NCBI RefSeq assembly: GCF_902506575.1
Contig: NZ_LR732544.1
Location: 5,822,151 to 5,856,587, forward strand
Reading direction: 5' to 3'
DNA from: Streptomyces mexicanus
GTDB lineage: Bacteria > Actinomycetota > Actinomycetes > Streptomycetales > Streptomycetaceae
Length of the DNA stretch: 34,437 bases
Positions 22,096-30,061 of the stretch are shown in pieces. The translations under genes and the position numbers were made by a program. The notes beneath the pieces are model-generated. The model was not told the origin of the DNA, made no database searches, and saw nothing but the letters and a program-made list of their open reading frames with translations. Numbering within the stretch: position 1 is the stretch's first letter; each line of letters begins with the position of its first letter.

Positions 22096-22374
22096 TCACG
22101 GCTCACGGCCGTCGGTGCACGGCGGTCGCGGCCCCGCGGCGCGCGGCGGCTCGGTCTTCCGGGCGCGCGGCCGCGGTCCGCCGCTGTCGGTGACGGCGAA
22201 CAGGGCGCAGGCGAGCACGATCAGGACGAAACTCGCGAACGCCTCGTAGTCGTGGAGAAAGGGCAGGCGCCCGATCATGCCCACGTGCCAGTGGGTGAAC
22301 TCCCGGACGAGCCCGAGCACGCCCTGCACCAGGGCGACGAACCCGACGATCTCCAGCACCTTCTTGATGAGCAC
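22096..22374 (-). CDS. Small membrane protein, hypothetical
   Basis: A 92-residue protein with two predicted transmembrane helices (about 1-22, VLEIVGFVALVQGVLGLV, and about 46-64, YEAFASFVLIVLACALFAV) and a proline- and arginine-rich tail. It resembles short Streptomyces membrane proteins of unknown function with the pattern EFTHW-x3-G. GTG 22374 is the most likely start, but no convincing ribosome-binding site is seen. It converges on the RNase gene with 21 bases between the stops; GGCCGT/ACGGCC arms around 22080-22110 may form a shared terminator. Confidence 0.6.
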   Translation of the reverse strand: MLIKKVLEIVGFVALVQGVLGLVREFTHWHVGMIGRLPFLHDYEAFASFVLIVLACALFAVTDSGGPRPRARKTEPPRAAGPRPPCTDGREP

Positions 22375-22539
22375 GAGGCCGGCCCCGCGGACCCCCCACG
22401 CACATCGGCCGCGGGGCCGGCGCTCGGTGCCGAAGGTCGGTGGCCCGGCCGGGGCGGACAGCCGAAAGTCGATGGCGCCGTGACTTCGGACGGTGCCGTG
22501 CACCGCGCGGGGTCGGCAGGGCGCGGCCGGTGCGTAGAT

Positions 22540-23799
22540 GTGTCGACTGTGACGCAGAGCGGGACGACGACGAGTGAGGCACCGGTGTGGGCCGCACGGC
22601 GATGGTGGCTGCCGTCCGCCGTGGCCGACGAACTGGACCGGGACGCCGGGAGTCCCGGCCGCTCCCGGCGCACCGCGCGGGACCGGCTCGTCGACTTCTG
22701 CTGCTTCCTCGCGGCCATCGCCGTAGGGCTGGCCGCCGCCCAGTCCCTCGACCACCGGGCGGACCTGCCGCGTGCCCTGTCCGTCGCCGACCAGGTGCTC
22801 GGGGCGCTGTCCTGCGGAGTGGTCTGGCTGCGCCGCCGCCATCCGCTCGCCCTGGCCGCCGCCATGGTCCCCGTCGGCTTCATGTCGGACACGTCGGCCG
22901 GCACCGGCCTCGTCGCCCTGTTCACGCTCGCCGTGCACCGGCCGTTCCGGTACGTGGCCTGGATCGCCGGAACCCAGCTCGCGCTGCTCCCGGTCCACTA
23001 CAAGCTGCGCCCCGATCCGGACCTGCCCTACCTGGGCATCATCGCCTTCTCCGCCGTGCTGAGCCTGTCCGTCGTCGGCTGGGGGATGTTCGTCCGGTCC
23101 AAGCGGCAGCTCATGCTGAGCCTGCGGGACCGGGCGCGCCGCGCCGAGACCGAGGCCCGGCTGCGTGCCGAGCAGGCTCAGCGGCTCGCCCGCGAGGCCA
23201 TCGCCCGTGAGATGCACGACGTCCTGGCGCACCGTCCGACGCTGCTGAGCGTGCACGCGGGCGCGCTGGAGCTCCGGCCCGACGCGCCCCGCGAGGAGGT
23301 GGCACGGGCCGCCGGCGTCATCCGGGAGAGCGCCCATGAGGCCCTCCAGGACCTGCGGGAGATCATCGGCGTGCTGCGCGCCGGTGACGCCGGCGACGAG
23401 GGCCGCCCGCAGCCGACGCTGGCCGGACTGGACACGCTGGTCGCCGAGTCCCGCGAGGCCGGCATGAAGGTGGCCCTGGCCCAGCGGGTCGTGGAGCCGG
23501 CCGCCGTGCCCGCCTCGGTGGGCCGCACCGCCTACCGCGTCGTCCAGGAGGCCCTGACCAACGCCCGCAAGCACGCCCCCGGCACCGAGGTCACCGTGAC
23601 CGTCACCGGCGGCTCCGGTCACGGGCTGACCGTCCACGTGCGCAATCCGCCTCCCGACGGCGAGGTCCCGCACGTCCCCGGCTCCGGCCAGGGCCTGATC
23701 GGCCTCACCGAACGGGCCACCCCGGCCGGCGGCACCCTCCGCCACGGCCCGACACCGGACGGCGGCTTCGAGGTGCGGGCGCGGCTGCCGTGGGACTGA
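22540..23799 (+). CDS. Sensor histidine kinase, NarL/DesK-type (HisKA_3)
   Basis: A 419-residue sensor kinase. Residues about 50-185 hold several transmembrane helices without a large extracellular loop, so the signal is probably at or in the membrane. A short coiled coil (RAETEARLRAEQAQRLAREA) leads to the HisKA_3 domain with the phospho-accepting H226 in IAREMHDVLAH. The N-box QEALTNARKH (N341) and G-box GSGQGLIGLTERA (about 380-393) form the ATPase. The H-box continues HRPTLLSVH, where relatives usually have HRLSLLSVH. GTG 22540 is a tentative start without a clear ribosome-binding site. Its likely partner is the response regulator at 24988, from which it is separated by an opposing gene. 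Confidence 0.88.
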   Translation: MSTVTQSGTTTSEAPVWAARRWWLPSAVADELDRDAGSPGRSRRTARDRLVDFCCFLAAIAVGLAAAQSLDHRADLPRALSVADQVLGALSCGVVWLRRRHPLALAAAMVPVGFMSDTSAGTGLVALFTLAVHRPFRYVAWIAGTQLALLPVHYKLRPDPDLPYLGIIAFSAVLSLSVVGWGMFVRSKRQLMLSLRDRARRAETEARLRAEQAQRLAREAIAREMHDVLAHRPTLLSVHAGALELRPDAPREEVARAAGVIRESAHEALQDLREIIGVLRAGDAGDEGRPQPTLAGLDTLVAESREAGMKVALAQRVVEPAAVPASVGRTAYRVVQEALTNARKHAPGTEVTVTVTGGSGHGLTVHVRNPPPDGEVPHVPGSGQGLIGLTERATPAGGTLRHGPTPDGGFEVRARLPWD

Positions 23800-23800
23800 C

Positions 23801-23825
23801 GGGCGGGCCGGCGCCCGGCCCGCCC
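23801..23825 (+). terminator. Terminator after the histidine kinase gene
   Basis: Perfect nine-base arms GGGCGGGCC (23801-23809) and GGCCCGCCC (23817-23825) begin directly after the stop codon. Confidence 0.65.
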
Positions 23826-23886
23826 GCGCCGGACAGCGGGTGCCGTGAACGCGAGCGCGACCGGAGCGGACGGCTCCCCGGCCGGC

Positions 23887-23905
23887 GCCCTCCGGCCCGG
23901 AGGGC
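23887..23905 (-). terminator. Terminator of the quinone oxidoreductase gene
   Basis: GCCCTCCGG (23887-23895) and CCGGAGGGC (23897-23905) lie immediately past the leftward stop at 23911. Confidence 0.6.
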
Positions 23906-23910
23906 GGGGC

Positions 23911-24876
23911 TCAGGGCCGCAGGACCAGGCGCCGCCCGTGCAGTTCGCCCCGCTCCATACAGCGGTGGCTGTGCGCCATGTCGCTCATCGGCCGGTACTC
24001 CACCGCGCGCGGGCGCAATCCCCCCGCCGCCAGTCGCTCGTTGATCCCCGCCGCCGCTTCGGCCAGCTCCGCGACCGTGGCGTGGGAGATGACGAAGCCG
24101 CGCAGCGAGCCGTCCTTCATGTACAGCGGCCCGGCCGGCAGGACCGGCTCGTCCCGGACCCCGGCCAGCAGGACGATCCGCCCGCGGTGGGCGAGGAGGG
24201 CGACCGCGGTCCGCAGGTCGTTGTGGCCGGAGGTGTCGACGTGGAGGTCGACCCCCTCGGGGGCGAGCGCCGCCAGCCGCCGGGCGAGGTCGTCGGCGTG
24301 GTAGTCCACGACCTCCGCCGCGCCCAGGGAGCGCACGTAGGCGTGGTCGCGGGGGGAGGCCGTCGCGAGCACGCGTGCCCCCGCGCACGCCGCCAGCTCC
24401 ACCAGAGCGCTGCCCACGTTGCCGCCCGCGCCGCCGACCAGGACCGTCTGGCCGGGGCGCAGGTCGCCGTGGGTGAAGAGGGCCAGGTGGGCGGTGGCGG
24501 CCGGATGGAACACCGCGACCGCCTCCTCGGGGCGCGCGCCCGCCGGCAGCCGGTAGAGGCGCTCGGCCGGGACCGCGACCTGCTCGGCCGCCGCGCCCTG
24601 CCGCCCGTCGTGGCCCAGACTGTTGCACCACACCGTCTCCCCGGCGGCGAACCCCGAACCGGCGGCGGCGACCGTGCCCACCAGATCGCGCCCCACCACG
24701 AACGGGAACGGCAGCGGCGTGCGGTACACCCCGGACCGCACGAACGTGTCCACGGGGTTGACCGTGGTCGCCAGCACGTTCACCAGCACCTCGCCCGGCC
24801 CCGGCTCGGGAGGCGGCAGCTCACCCCAGCGGATGAGGTCGGGCGGACCGAGCTTCTCGACGTACGCGGCACGCAT
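23911..24876 (-). CDS. Zinc-independent NADPH:quinone oxidoreductase, MDR family
   Basis: A 321-residue medium-chain dehydrogenase/reductase. The GroES-like N-terminal domain has PPEPGPGEVLVNVLATTVNPVDTFVRSG. The Rossmann part has VLVGGAGGNVGSALVELAACAGARV for NADPH. The structural- and catalytic-zinc cysteines are absent, which is typical of the quinone reductase (QOR) branch. It reduces quinones or alpha,beta-unsaturated carbonyls in the cytoplasm. ATG 24876 begins inside a 12-bp palindrome. It is transcribed against the two-component genes on both sides, so it looks inserted between kinase and regulator. Confidence 0.87.
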   Translation of the reverse strand: MRAAYVEKLGPPDLIRWGELPPPEPGPGEVLVNVLATTVNPVDTFVRSGVYRTPLPFPFVVGRDLVGTVAAAGSGFAAGETVWCNSLGHDGRQGAAAEQVAVPAERLYRLPAGARPEEAVAVFHPAATAHLALFTHGDLRPGQTVLVGGAGGNVGSALVELAACAGARVLATASPRDHAYVRSLGAAEVVDYHADDLARRLAALAPEGVDLHVDTSGHNDLRTAVALLAHRGRIVLLAGVRDEPVLPAGPLYMKDGSLRGFVISHATVAELAEAAAGINERLAAGGLRPRAVEYRPMSDMAHSHRCMERGELHGRRLVLRP

Positions 24877-24886
24877 GATCGATCAT
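24875..24886. promoter_or_regulatory. Palindrome ATGATCGATCAT over the oxidoreductase start
   Basis: A 12-bp perfect palindrome overlaps the oxidoreductase start codon and lies 101 bases before the response regulator. A candidate operator; the binder is unknown. Confidence 0.35.
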
Positions 24887-24987
24887 CTTGCCACCGGGCG
24901 CGTCGGCCACGCGCTCCCCGCGCGGTCCGTGCCGCGTGCCGACGGGGCGGTGTGGCCCGCGCTGCGGCGGTTTGGTCGGCTGGTGCC

Positions 24988-25675
24988 ATGACCGCGATCC
25001 GAGTGCTCCTCGTCGACGACGATCCGCTGGTGAGAGCCGGGGTGTCCCTGATGCTGGGCGGTGCCGCCGACATCGAGATCGTCGGAGAGGCGGCCGACGG
25101 CGGCGACGTCGACGCGCTGGTCGACCGGACCCGGCCGGACGTGGTGCTCATGGACCTGCGCATGCCCGGCACGGACGGCCTGACGGCGACGGAACGGCTG
25201 CGCGCCCGCCGCGACCCACCGCAGGTCGTGGTCCTGACCACGTTCCACGCCGACGAGCAGGTGCTGCGGGCCCTGCGGGCCGGCGCGGCCGGGTTCGTCC
25301 TGAAGGACACGCCGCCCACCGAGATCGTCGAGGCCGTGCGCCGGGTGGCCGCCGGCGACCCCGTGCTCTCTCCCACCGTCACCCGTCAGGTGATACGACA
25401 CGCCGCCGGCACCGGCGCGGACGAGCGGCGCACCCGCGCGCGGGAGCGCATCCTCGCCCTGGCCGACCGCGAACGCGAGGTCGCCGTCCGCGTCGGCCGA
25501 GGACTGGCCAACGCGCAGATCGCGGCGGAGCTGTACATGAGCGTGGCCACCGTCAAGGCGCACGTCTCCCGCATCCTCGCCAAGCTCTCCCTCGACAACC
25601 CGTGTCCAGATCGCGCTCCTCGTCCACGACGCGGGACTCCTCGAAGACCTCGAAGAGGACCGGACCTGGCTGTAG
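24988..25675 (+). CDS. NarL/LuxR-type response regulator, frameshifted near the C-terminus
   Basis: Residues 1-120 are a receiver domain with the phospho-accepting D56 in VVLMDLRMPG, the acidic pocket VDDD (9-12) and the lysine in FVLKDTPP. A LuxR-type helix-turn-helix follows (LADREREVAVRVGRGL, ANAQIAAELYMSVATVKAHVSR). After ILAKLSLDN the frame breaks: three Cs at 25599-25601 where homologues need two. Dropping one C restores RVQIALLVHDAGLLEDLEED and a stop at 25675. In the unshifted frame the protein runs into unrelated Arg/Pro-rich sequence past 25760. The error lies in the last helix, after the recognition helix. It may be a real mutation or a sequencing error. The ATG has no strong ribosome-binding site. 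Confidence 0.82.
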
Positions 25676-25763
25676 CCGGGTCGTGCGGCGCAAGGGCACT
25701 TTCCGGCGCCGCCGCCCGTTGGGAAGGCAGGCAGAGCCGTCCGCGCTCGGGAGGGGACCGGTG

Positions 25764-26945
25764 ATGGCAGACCTGATCGATCTGACGGAGTACGGGGAGG
25801 GGTTTCGCGCCGACCCGCACCCCGTCTACGCCGAGCTGCGGGCGCGCGGCCCGGTGCACCGGGTGCGGCTGCCCGAGCCGGAGGGCTACGACACCTGGCT
25901 CGTCGTCGGGTACGAGGAGGCGCGCGCCGCCCTCGCCGACCCGCGGCTGGCCAAGGACGCGGGCGCGGTGGAGGGCACGTACCGGGAGGAGGAGGTGATC
26001 GGCAAGCACCTGCTGATCGCCGATCCGCCGCAGCACACGCGGCTGCGTGCGCTGGTCACCCGCGCCTTCACCGCGCGCCGCGTCGAGGCGCTGCGGCCCC
26101 GGGTGCAGCAGATCACCGACGAGCTGCTGGACGCGATGCTGCCGCGCGGGCGCGCGGACCTGGTGGAGGCGTTCGCCTATCCCCTGCCGATCACGGTGAT
26201 CTGCGAGCTGCTGGGGGTGCCCGAGATGGACCGGGCCGCCTTCCGCGAGATGTCCAACGAGGTGGTCGCCCCGACCGGCGAGGAGGCGAACCTGCGGGCG
26301 GTCGAGCGGCTCGGCGTCTACCTCACCGGCCTGATCGAGGACAAGCGCGCCGCCGGGCCGGCCGACGACCTGCTCGGCGCCCTGATCCGCACCACCGCCG
26401 AGGACGGCGACCGGCTCTCCGCGGGAGAGCTGCGCGGCATGGCCTTCCTGCTGCTCATCGCCGGCCACGAGACCACGGTCAACCTCATCACCAACAGCGT
26501 GCACACCCTGCTCACCCACCCCGAGCAGCTCGCCGCGGTCCGCGCCGACCTCGATCTCGTCGACGGCGCCGTGGAGGAGACGCTGCGTTACGAGGGACCG
26601 GTGGAGAACGCCACGTTCCGGTACGCGGCCGAGCCACTGGAGATCGCCGGCGTCGCCATCCCCAAGGGCGACCCGGTCATGATCGGCCTCACCGCCGCCG
26701 GCCGCGACGGCGGCCGGTACGCCGAGCCGGACCGGTTCGACCCCCACCGCGACACCCGCGGCCACCTGGCGTTCGGGCACGGCATCCACTTCTGCCTGGG
26801 CGCACCCCTGGCGCGTCTGGAGGCGCGCACCGCGCTGCGCACCCTGCTGCGGCGCGCCCCCGGCCTCGCCCTCGACGGTCCGCCCGGCGAGTGGCTGCCC
26901 GGGATGCTGATCCGGGGCGTGCGGAGCCTGCCGGTGCGCTGGTAG
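25764..26945 (+). CDS. Cytochrome P450
   Basis: A 393-residue soluble bacterial P450. The I-helix oxygen motif AGHETT is at 234-239, the K-helix EETLR at 271-275, the HTRLR heme-propionate contact at about 91-95, and the heme-binding loop FGHGIHFCLG at 337-346 with Cys344 as the axial ligand. It belongs to the CYP105/107-like actinobacterial group; the substrate is unknown. GGGAGGGGA at 25750-25758 supports ATG 25764 (GTG 25761 is possible). It begins 88 bases after the response regulator, which may control it. No ferredoxin or reductase is adjacent, so it depends on partners elsewhere. Confidence 0.93.
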   Translation: MADLIDLTEYGEGFRADPHPVYAELRARGPVHRVRLPEPEGYDTWLVVGYEEARAALADPRLAKDAGAVEGTYREEEVIGKHLLIADPPQHTRLRALVTRAFTARRVEALRPRVQQITDELLDAMLPRGRADLVEAFAYPLPITVICELLGVPEMDRAAFREMSNEVVAPTGEEANLRAVERLGVYLTGLIEDKRAAGPADDLLGALIRTTAEDGDRLSAGELRGMAFLLLIAGHETTVNLITNSVHTLLTHPEQLAAVRADLDLVDGAVEETLRYEGPVENATFRYAAEPLEIAGVAIPKGDPVMIGLTAAGRDGGRYAEPDRFDPHRDTRGHLAFGHGIHFCLGAPLARLEARTALRTLLRRAPGLALDGPPGEWLPGMLIRGVRSLPVRW

Positions 26946-26979
26946 CCGGCGGCCCGCCCCGCTGCCCCGGTGCCGGGCC

Positions 26980-28002
26980 TCACCGCGCCCCGGCCGCGAA
27001 ACCGCCCGGGATCTCCGCCAGGGCCACCGGCCGGTGCTCGCGGCGGGAGATCTCGCACGCCTCGGCGATGCGCAGGGCCTGCAGCGCCTCGCGGCCGTCG
27101 CACGGGTTGGCGCGCTCCCCGCGCACCACCTCCACGAAGGCGGCCAGCTCCGCCTCGTAGGCGGGGGCGAAGCGCTCCAGGAACCCCGGCCACGGCTTGT
27201 CCGCGGCCGGCGGCCCGGTCGGTTCGGTGGACGCGATCGGCGTACGGTCGTCCAGGCCGACCACGACGGTGTCCCGTTCCCCGGCCAGTTCCATGCGCAC
27301 GTCGTACCCGGCACCGTTCAGCCGGGTCGCCGTGGCCGTGGCGAGGGTGCCGTCGTCGAGCGTGAGCAGCGCCGCGCCGGTGTCGACGTCGCCGGCGTCG
27401 CGGAACATCGGCGGGCCGGCGGCCGAGCCGGCCGCGGACACGTGGACGACCTCGCGGCCGGTCACCCAGCGCAGGATGTCGAAGTCGTGGATCAGGGTGT
27501 CCCGGAACAGCCCGCCCGACAGCGGCAGCCAGTCCGCCGGCGGCGGCGCCTGGTCGCAGGTCAGCGCGCGGACGGTGTGCAGCCGGCCGAGCCGTCCGGC
27601 GCGCACGGCCTGCCGCGCCCCGGCGTATCCCGCGTCGAAGCGGCGCTGGAAGCCCATCTGCAGGATCGTGCCGGCCGCCTCCACCTCCGCGAGGGCGTGC
27701 AGCGTGCCCGGCAGATCGAGCGCGAGGGGCTTCTCGCAGAACACGGGCAGGCCGAAGCGGGCCGCCCGGCCGATGAGTTCGGCGTGCGCCGAGGTCGCCG
27801 CGGTGATCACGACCGCGTCCACGCCCCAGGCGAAGATCTCGTCCACCCCGGGCGCCGCCGTCTCGCCGAGCCGGTGGGCCAACTGCTGGGCCCGTGCCGG
27901 ATCGGCGTCCGTGAGGATCAGTGAACCGACCTCGCGGTGGCGGCTGAGCGTCCTCGCGTGCAGGGTGCCGATGCGGCCCGTACCGATGACCCCGATGCGC
28001 AT
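26980..28002 (-). CDS. Gfo/Idh/MocA-family oxidoreductase, inositol 2-dehydrogenase-like
   Basis: A 340-residue NAD(P)-dependent dehydrogenase. The N-terminal Rossmann fold begins MRIGVIGTGRIGTLHA. FCEKPLALD (about residues 95-103) is the EKP motif with the catalytic lysine. GGLFRDTLIHDFDILRWVTG has the His/Asp pair of the inositol-dehydrogenase branch. It oxidises a sugar, polyol or inositol, or a derivative of one. The start at 28002 places the Rossmann motif at the N-terminus; no Shine-Dalgarno is clear. It is divergent from the gntR gene with which it shares the TGTCCGGACA palindrome, and probably acts on the compound brought in by the ABC importer. Confidence 0.85.
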   Translation of the reverse strand: MRIGVIGTGRIGTLHARTLSRHREVGSLILTDADPARAQQLAHRLGETAAPGVDEIFAWGVDAVVITAATSAHAELIGRAARFGLPVFCEKPLALDLPGTLHALAEVEAAGTILQMGFQRRFDAGYAGARQAVRAGRLGRLHTVRALTCDQAPPPADWLPLSGGLFRDTLIHDFDILRWVTGREVVHVSAAGSAAGPPMFRDAGDVDTGAALLTLDDGTLATATATRLNGAGYDVRMELAGERDTVVVGLDDRTPIASTEPTGPPAADKPWPGFLERFAPAYEAELAAFVEVVRGERANPCDGREALQALRIAEACEISRREHRPVALAEIPGGFAAGAR

Positions 28003-28043
28003 GGCAACAAAGTGCGGGCGGATCACCGCCGCTGTCAATCAGT

Positions 28044-28055
28044 ATGTCCGGACAA
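28044..28055. promoter_or_regulatory. GntR operator candidate, copy 1
   Basis: The 12-mer ATGTCCGGACAA holds the perfect 10-bp palindrome TGTCCGGACA. It lies between the dehydrogenase and gntR starts. An imperfect half-site (ATCGGAC) follows. The identical 12-mer occurs at 28908-28919, ahead of the importer genes. Confidence 0.65.
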
Positions 28056-28069
28056 TCGGACGATACGAC

Positions 28070-28098
28070 TTCCCGTCAACCGGTCACACGACTACGCT
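28070..28098 (+). promoter_or_regulatory. Probable leaderless promoter of gntR
   Basis: TTCCCG (28070-28075) and TACGCT (28093-28098) are 17 bases apart. The GTG start at 28105 follows the -10 by six bases and has no ribosome-binding site, so the message probably begins at the start codon. Confidence 0.45.
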
Positions 28099-28104
28099 CA
28101 CCCC

Positions 28105-28869
28105 GTGCCCAGAGCAGAAGTGGATCCCGCCGTGTCGTTGGAACTGCGCGTGGACCGGAACTCCCCGGTGCCACTGTACTTCCAGCTGGCACAGCAGCTC
28201 GAGGCCGCGATCGAACGCGGAGTCCTCACCCCGGGCAGCCTGCTGGGCAACGAGATCGAGCTGGCCGCGCGGCTCGGGCTGTCCCGGCCCACCGTCCGCC
28301 AGGCCATCCAGTCACTGGTCGACAAGGGCCTGCTCGTGCGCCGGCGCGGCGTGGGCACCCAGGTCGTGCACAGCCGTGTCAAGCGCCCGCTGGAGCTGAG
28401 CAGCCTCTACGACGACCTGGAGGCGGCCGGGCAGCGCCCGGCCACCACCGTCCTGGTCAACACGCTCGTGCCGGCCTCCGCCGAGGTCGCCGCCGCCCTC
28501 GGGCTGGGCGAGGGCGGGGACGTCCACCGCGTCGAGCGGCTGCGGCTCGCGCACGGGGAGCCCATCGCGTACCTGGTGAACTTCCTGCCGCCCGGCCTGC
28601 TCGACCTGGACACCGCGCACCTGCGGGCCACCGGGCTGTACCGGCTGATGCGTTCGGCCGGGATCACCCTGCACAGCGCCCGCCAGTCCATCGGCGCCCG
28701 CGCCGCCACCTGCGCCGAGGCGGAGCGGCTGGGCGAGAAGGAGGGCGCGCCGCTGCTCACCATGGAACGCACCACGTTCGACGACACCGGGCGCGCGGTC
28801 GAGTTCGGCACGCACCTGTACCGGCCGTCGCGCTACTCCTTCGAGTTCCAGCTGCTCGTGCGGTCCTGA
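28105..28869 (+). CDS. GntR-family regulator with UTRA domain (HutC subfamily)
   Basis: A 254-residue regulator. The GntR winged helix (about 20-85) has PLYFQLAQQLEAAIERG, LLGNEIELAARLGLSRPTVRQAIQSLVDKGLLVRRRGVGT. The UTRA effector domain (about 95-250) binds a small molecule, usually a sugar, sugar phosphate or related metabolite, and ends in the pattern TLHRTTFDDTGRAVEFGTHLYRPSRYSFEF-like. It stands between the dehydrogenase and the importer genes and close to both TGTCCGGACA sites, so it is the likely repressor of both. The true effector is not readable. Confidence 0.9.
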   Translation: MPRAEVDPAVSLELRVDRNSPVPLYFQLAQQLEAAIERGVLTPGSLLGNEIELAARLGLSRPTVRQAIQSLVDKGLLVRRRGVGTQVVHSRVKRPLELSSLYDDLEAAGQRPATTVLVNTLVPASAEVAAALGLGEGGDVHRVERLRLAHGEPIAYLVNFLPPGLLDLDTAHLRATGLYRLMRSAGITLHSARQSIGARAATCAEAERLGEKEGAPLLTMERTTFDDTGRAVEFGTHLYRPSRYSFEFQLLVRS

Positions 28870-28907
28870 TCCCTCGTACGCCGGCGTTCCGGGCCTCGTT
28901 CGTCACG

Positions 28908-28919
28908 ATGTCCGGACAA
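28908..28919. promoter_or_regulatory. GntR operator candidate, copy 2, importer promoter region
   Basis: The identical 12-mer ATGTCCGGACAA lies 39 bases after the gntR stop. A possible -10 (GATAAT, 28968-28973) for the lipoprotein gene lies 50 bases further on, with a poor -35. Confidence 0.6.
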
Positions 28920-29056
28920 GGGGCCGCACCGTGGTGCCCGGCCGTCCGTCGTTCTGCGCGCATGTTCGATAATGGGATGTTCGGGGCTGATGAGGTGGTC
29001 ATCGGCCCCGTATGTACGTTCGAACGCAGCAGAAACGGCAAGAAGGGCTCGGCCTC

Positions 29057-30061
29057 GTGGCACGATTTCCAACCTGGGTAGGCATCGCGCTGGCAGGGGC
29101 ACTGTCGTTGTCCCTCGCGGGATGCAGCAGCACCGGCGGCAAACGGGCGGAGGACGCCCGCAAGGCCGCGACGGCCCAGGGCAGGGCGGCGGTGAACACG
29201 CCCCGCTGGACCTTCGCGATGATCACACACTCCGGTGACGGCGACACCTTCTGGGACATCGTGCAGAGCGGCGCCCGGCAGGCAGCGCGCAAGGACAACA
29301 TCAACTTCCTGTACTCGCACGACGACGAGGCCCAGCAGCAGGCGCAGCTCGTCGACGCGGCGGTGGACAAGAAGGTCGACGGCATCATCGTCACCCTCGC
29401 CAAGCCCGACGCGCTCAAGGCCGCCGTGACCCGCGCCGAGAAGGCCGGGATCCCGGTGATCACGGTCAACTCCGGCTCGGCTCAGTCCAAGGCGTTCGGC
29501 GCGCTCACCCACGTCGGCCAGGACGAGACCGTGGCCGGCGAGGCCGTGGGCGAGGAGCTGTCCAAGCGCGGAAAGAAGAAGGCCCTGTGCGTGCTGCACG
29601 AACAGGGCAACGTCGGCCACGAGCAGCGCTGCGCGGGGGTGGCCAAGACCTTCACGGGCAAGGTCGAGAACCTCTACGTCAACGGCACCAACATGCCCGA
29701 CGTGCAGTCCGCGATCGAGGCCAAGCTGCAGGCCGACAAGTCCGTGGACGCGGTCGTCACCCTCGGCGCCCCGTACGCGGACACGGCCGTGAAGGCGAAG
29801 GACGACGCGGGCAGCAAGGCGGAGGTCGACACCTTCGACCTCAACGCGGAGGTCGCCGCCGAGCTGAAGGACGGCACCCTCGGCTTCGCCGTCGACCAGC
29901 AGCCCTACCTGCAGGGCTACCAGGCCGTCGACCTGCTGTGGCTGTACAAGTACAACGGCGACGTCCTCGGCGGCGGCAGGCCCGTCCTGACCGGCCCGCA
30001 GATCGTCACCAAGGACCAGGCGGCCGCCCTGGAGGAGTACACGAAGCGGGGCACCCGATGA
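29057..30061 (+). CDS. Sugar ABC transporter substrate-binding lipoprotein (CUT2/RbsB-like)
   Basis: A 334-residue periplasmic-binding-protein-like lipoprotein. The signal peptide ends in the lipobox LSLAGC with the modified C23. The mature part is a type I PBP fold of the ribose/galactose/xylose family: TFAMITHSGDGDTFWDIVQSGARQAA, VDGIIVTLAKPDAL, VGQDETVAGEAVGEEL, AVVTLGAPYADTAV and GFAVDQQPYLQGYQAV. It captures a sugar or polyol outside the membrane. GTG 29057 is chosen because AAGGG lies nine bases upstream and gives a standard signal peptide; an ATG at 29012 is possible but has no ribosome-binding site. Confidence 0.92.
   Translation: MARFPTWVGIALAGALSLSLAGCSSTGGKRAEDARKAATAQGRAAVNTPRWTFAMITHSGDGDTFWDIVQSGARQAARKDNINFLYSHDDEAQQQAQLVDAAVDKKVDGIIVTLAKPDALKAAVTRAEKAGIPVITVNSGSAQSKAFGALTHVGQDETVAGEAVGEELSKRGKKKALCVLHEQGNVGHEQRCAGVAKTFTGKVENLYVNGTNMPDVQSAIEAKLQADKSVDAVVTLGAPYADTAVKAKDDAGSKAEVDTFDLNAEVAAELKDGTLGFAVDQQPYLQGYQAVDLLWLYKYNGDVLGGGRPVLTGPQIVTKDQAAALEEYTKRGTR

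Noticed and set aside
25676..25760. Genuine fusion of the response regulator to a long C-terminal domain
   Set aside because: The extra sequence is Arg/Pro-rich antisense-like noise, and deleting one C restores the normal family ending.
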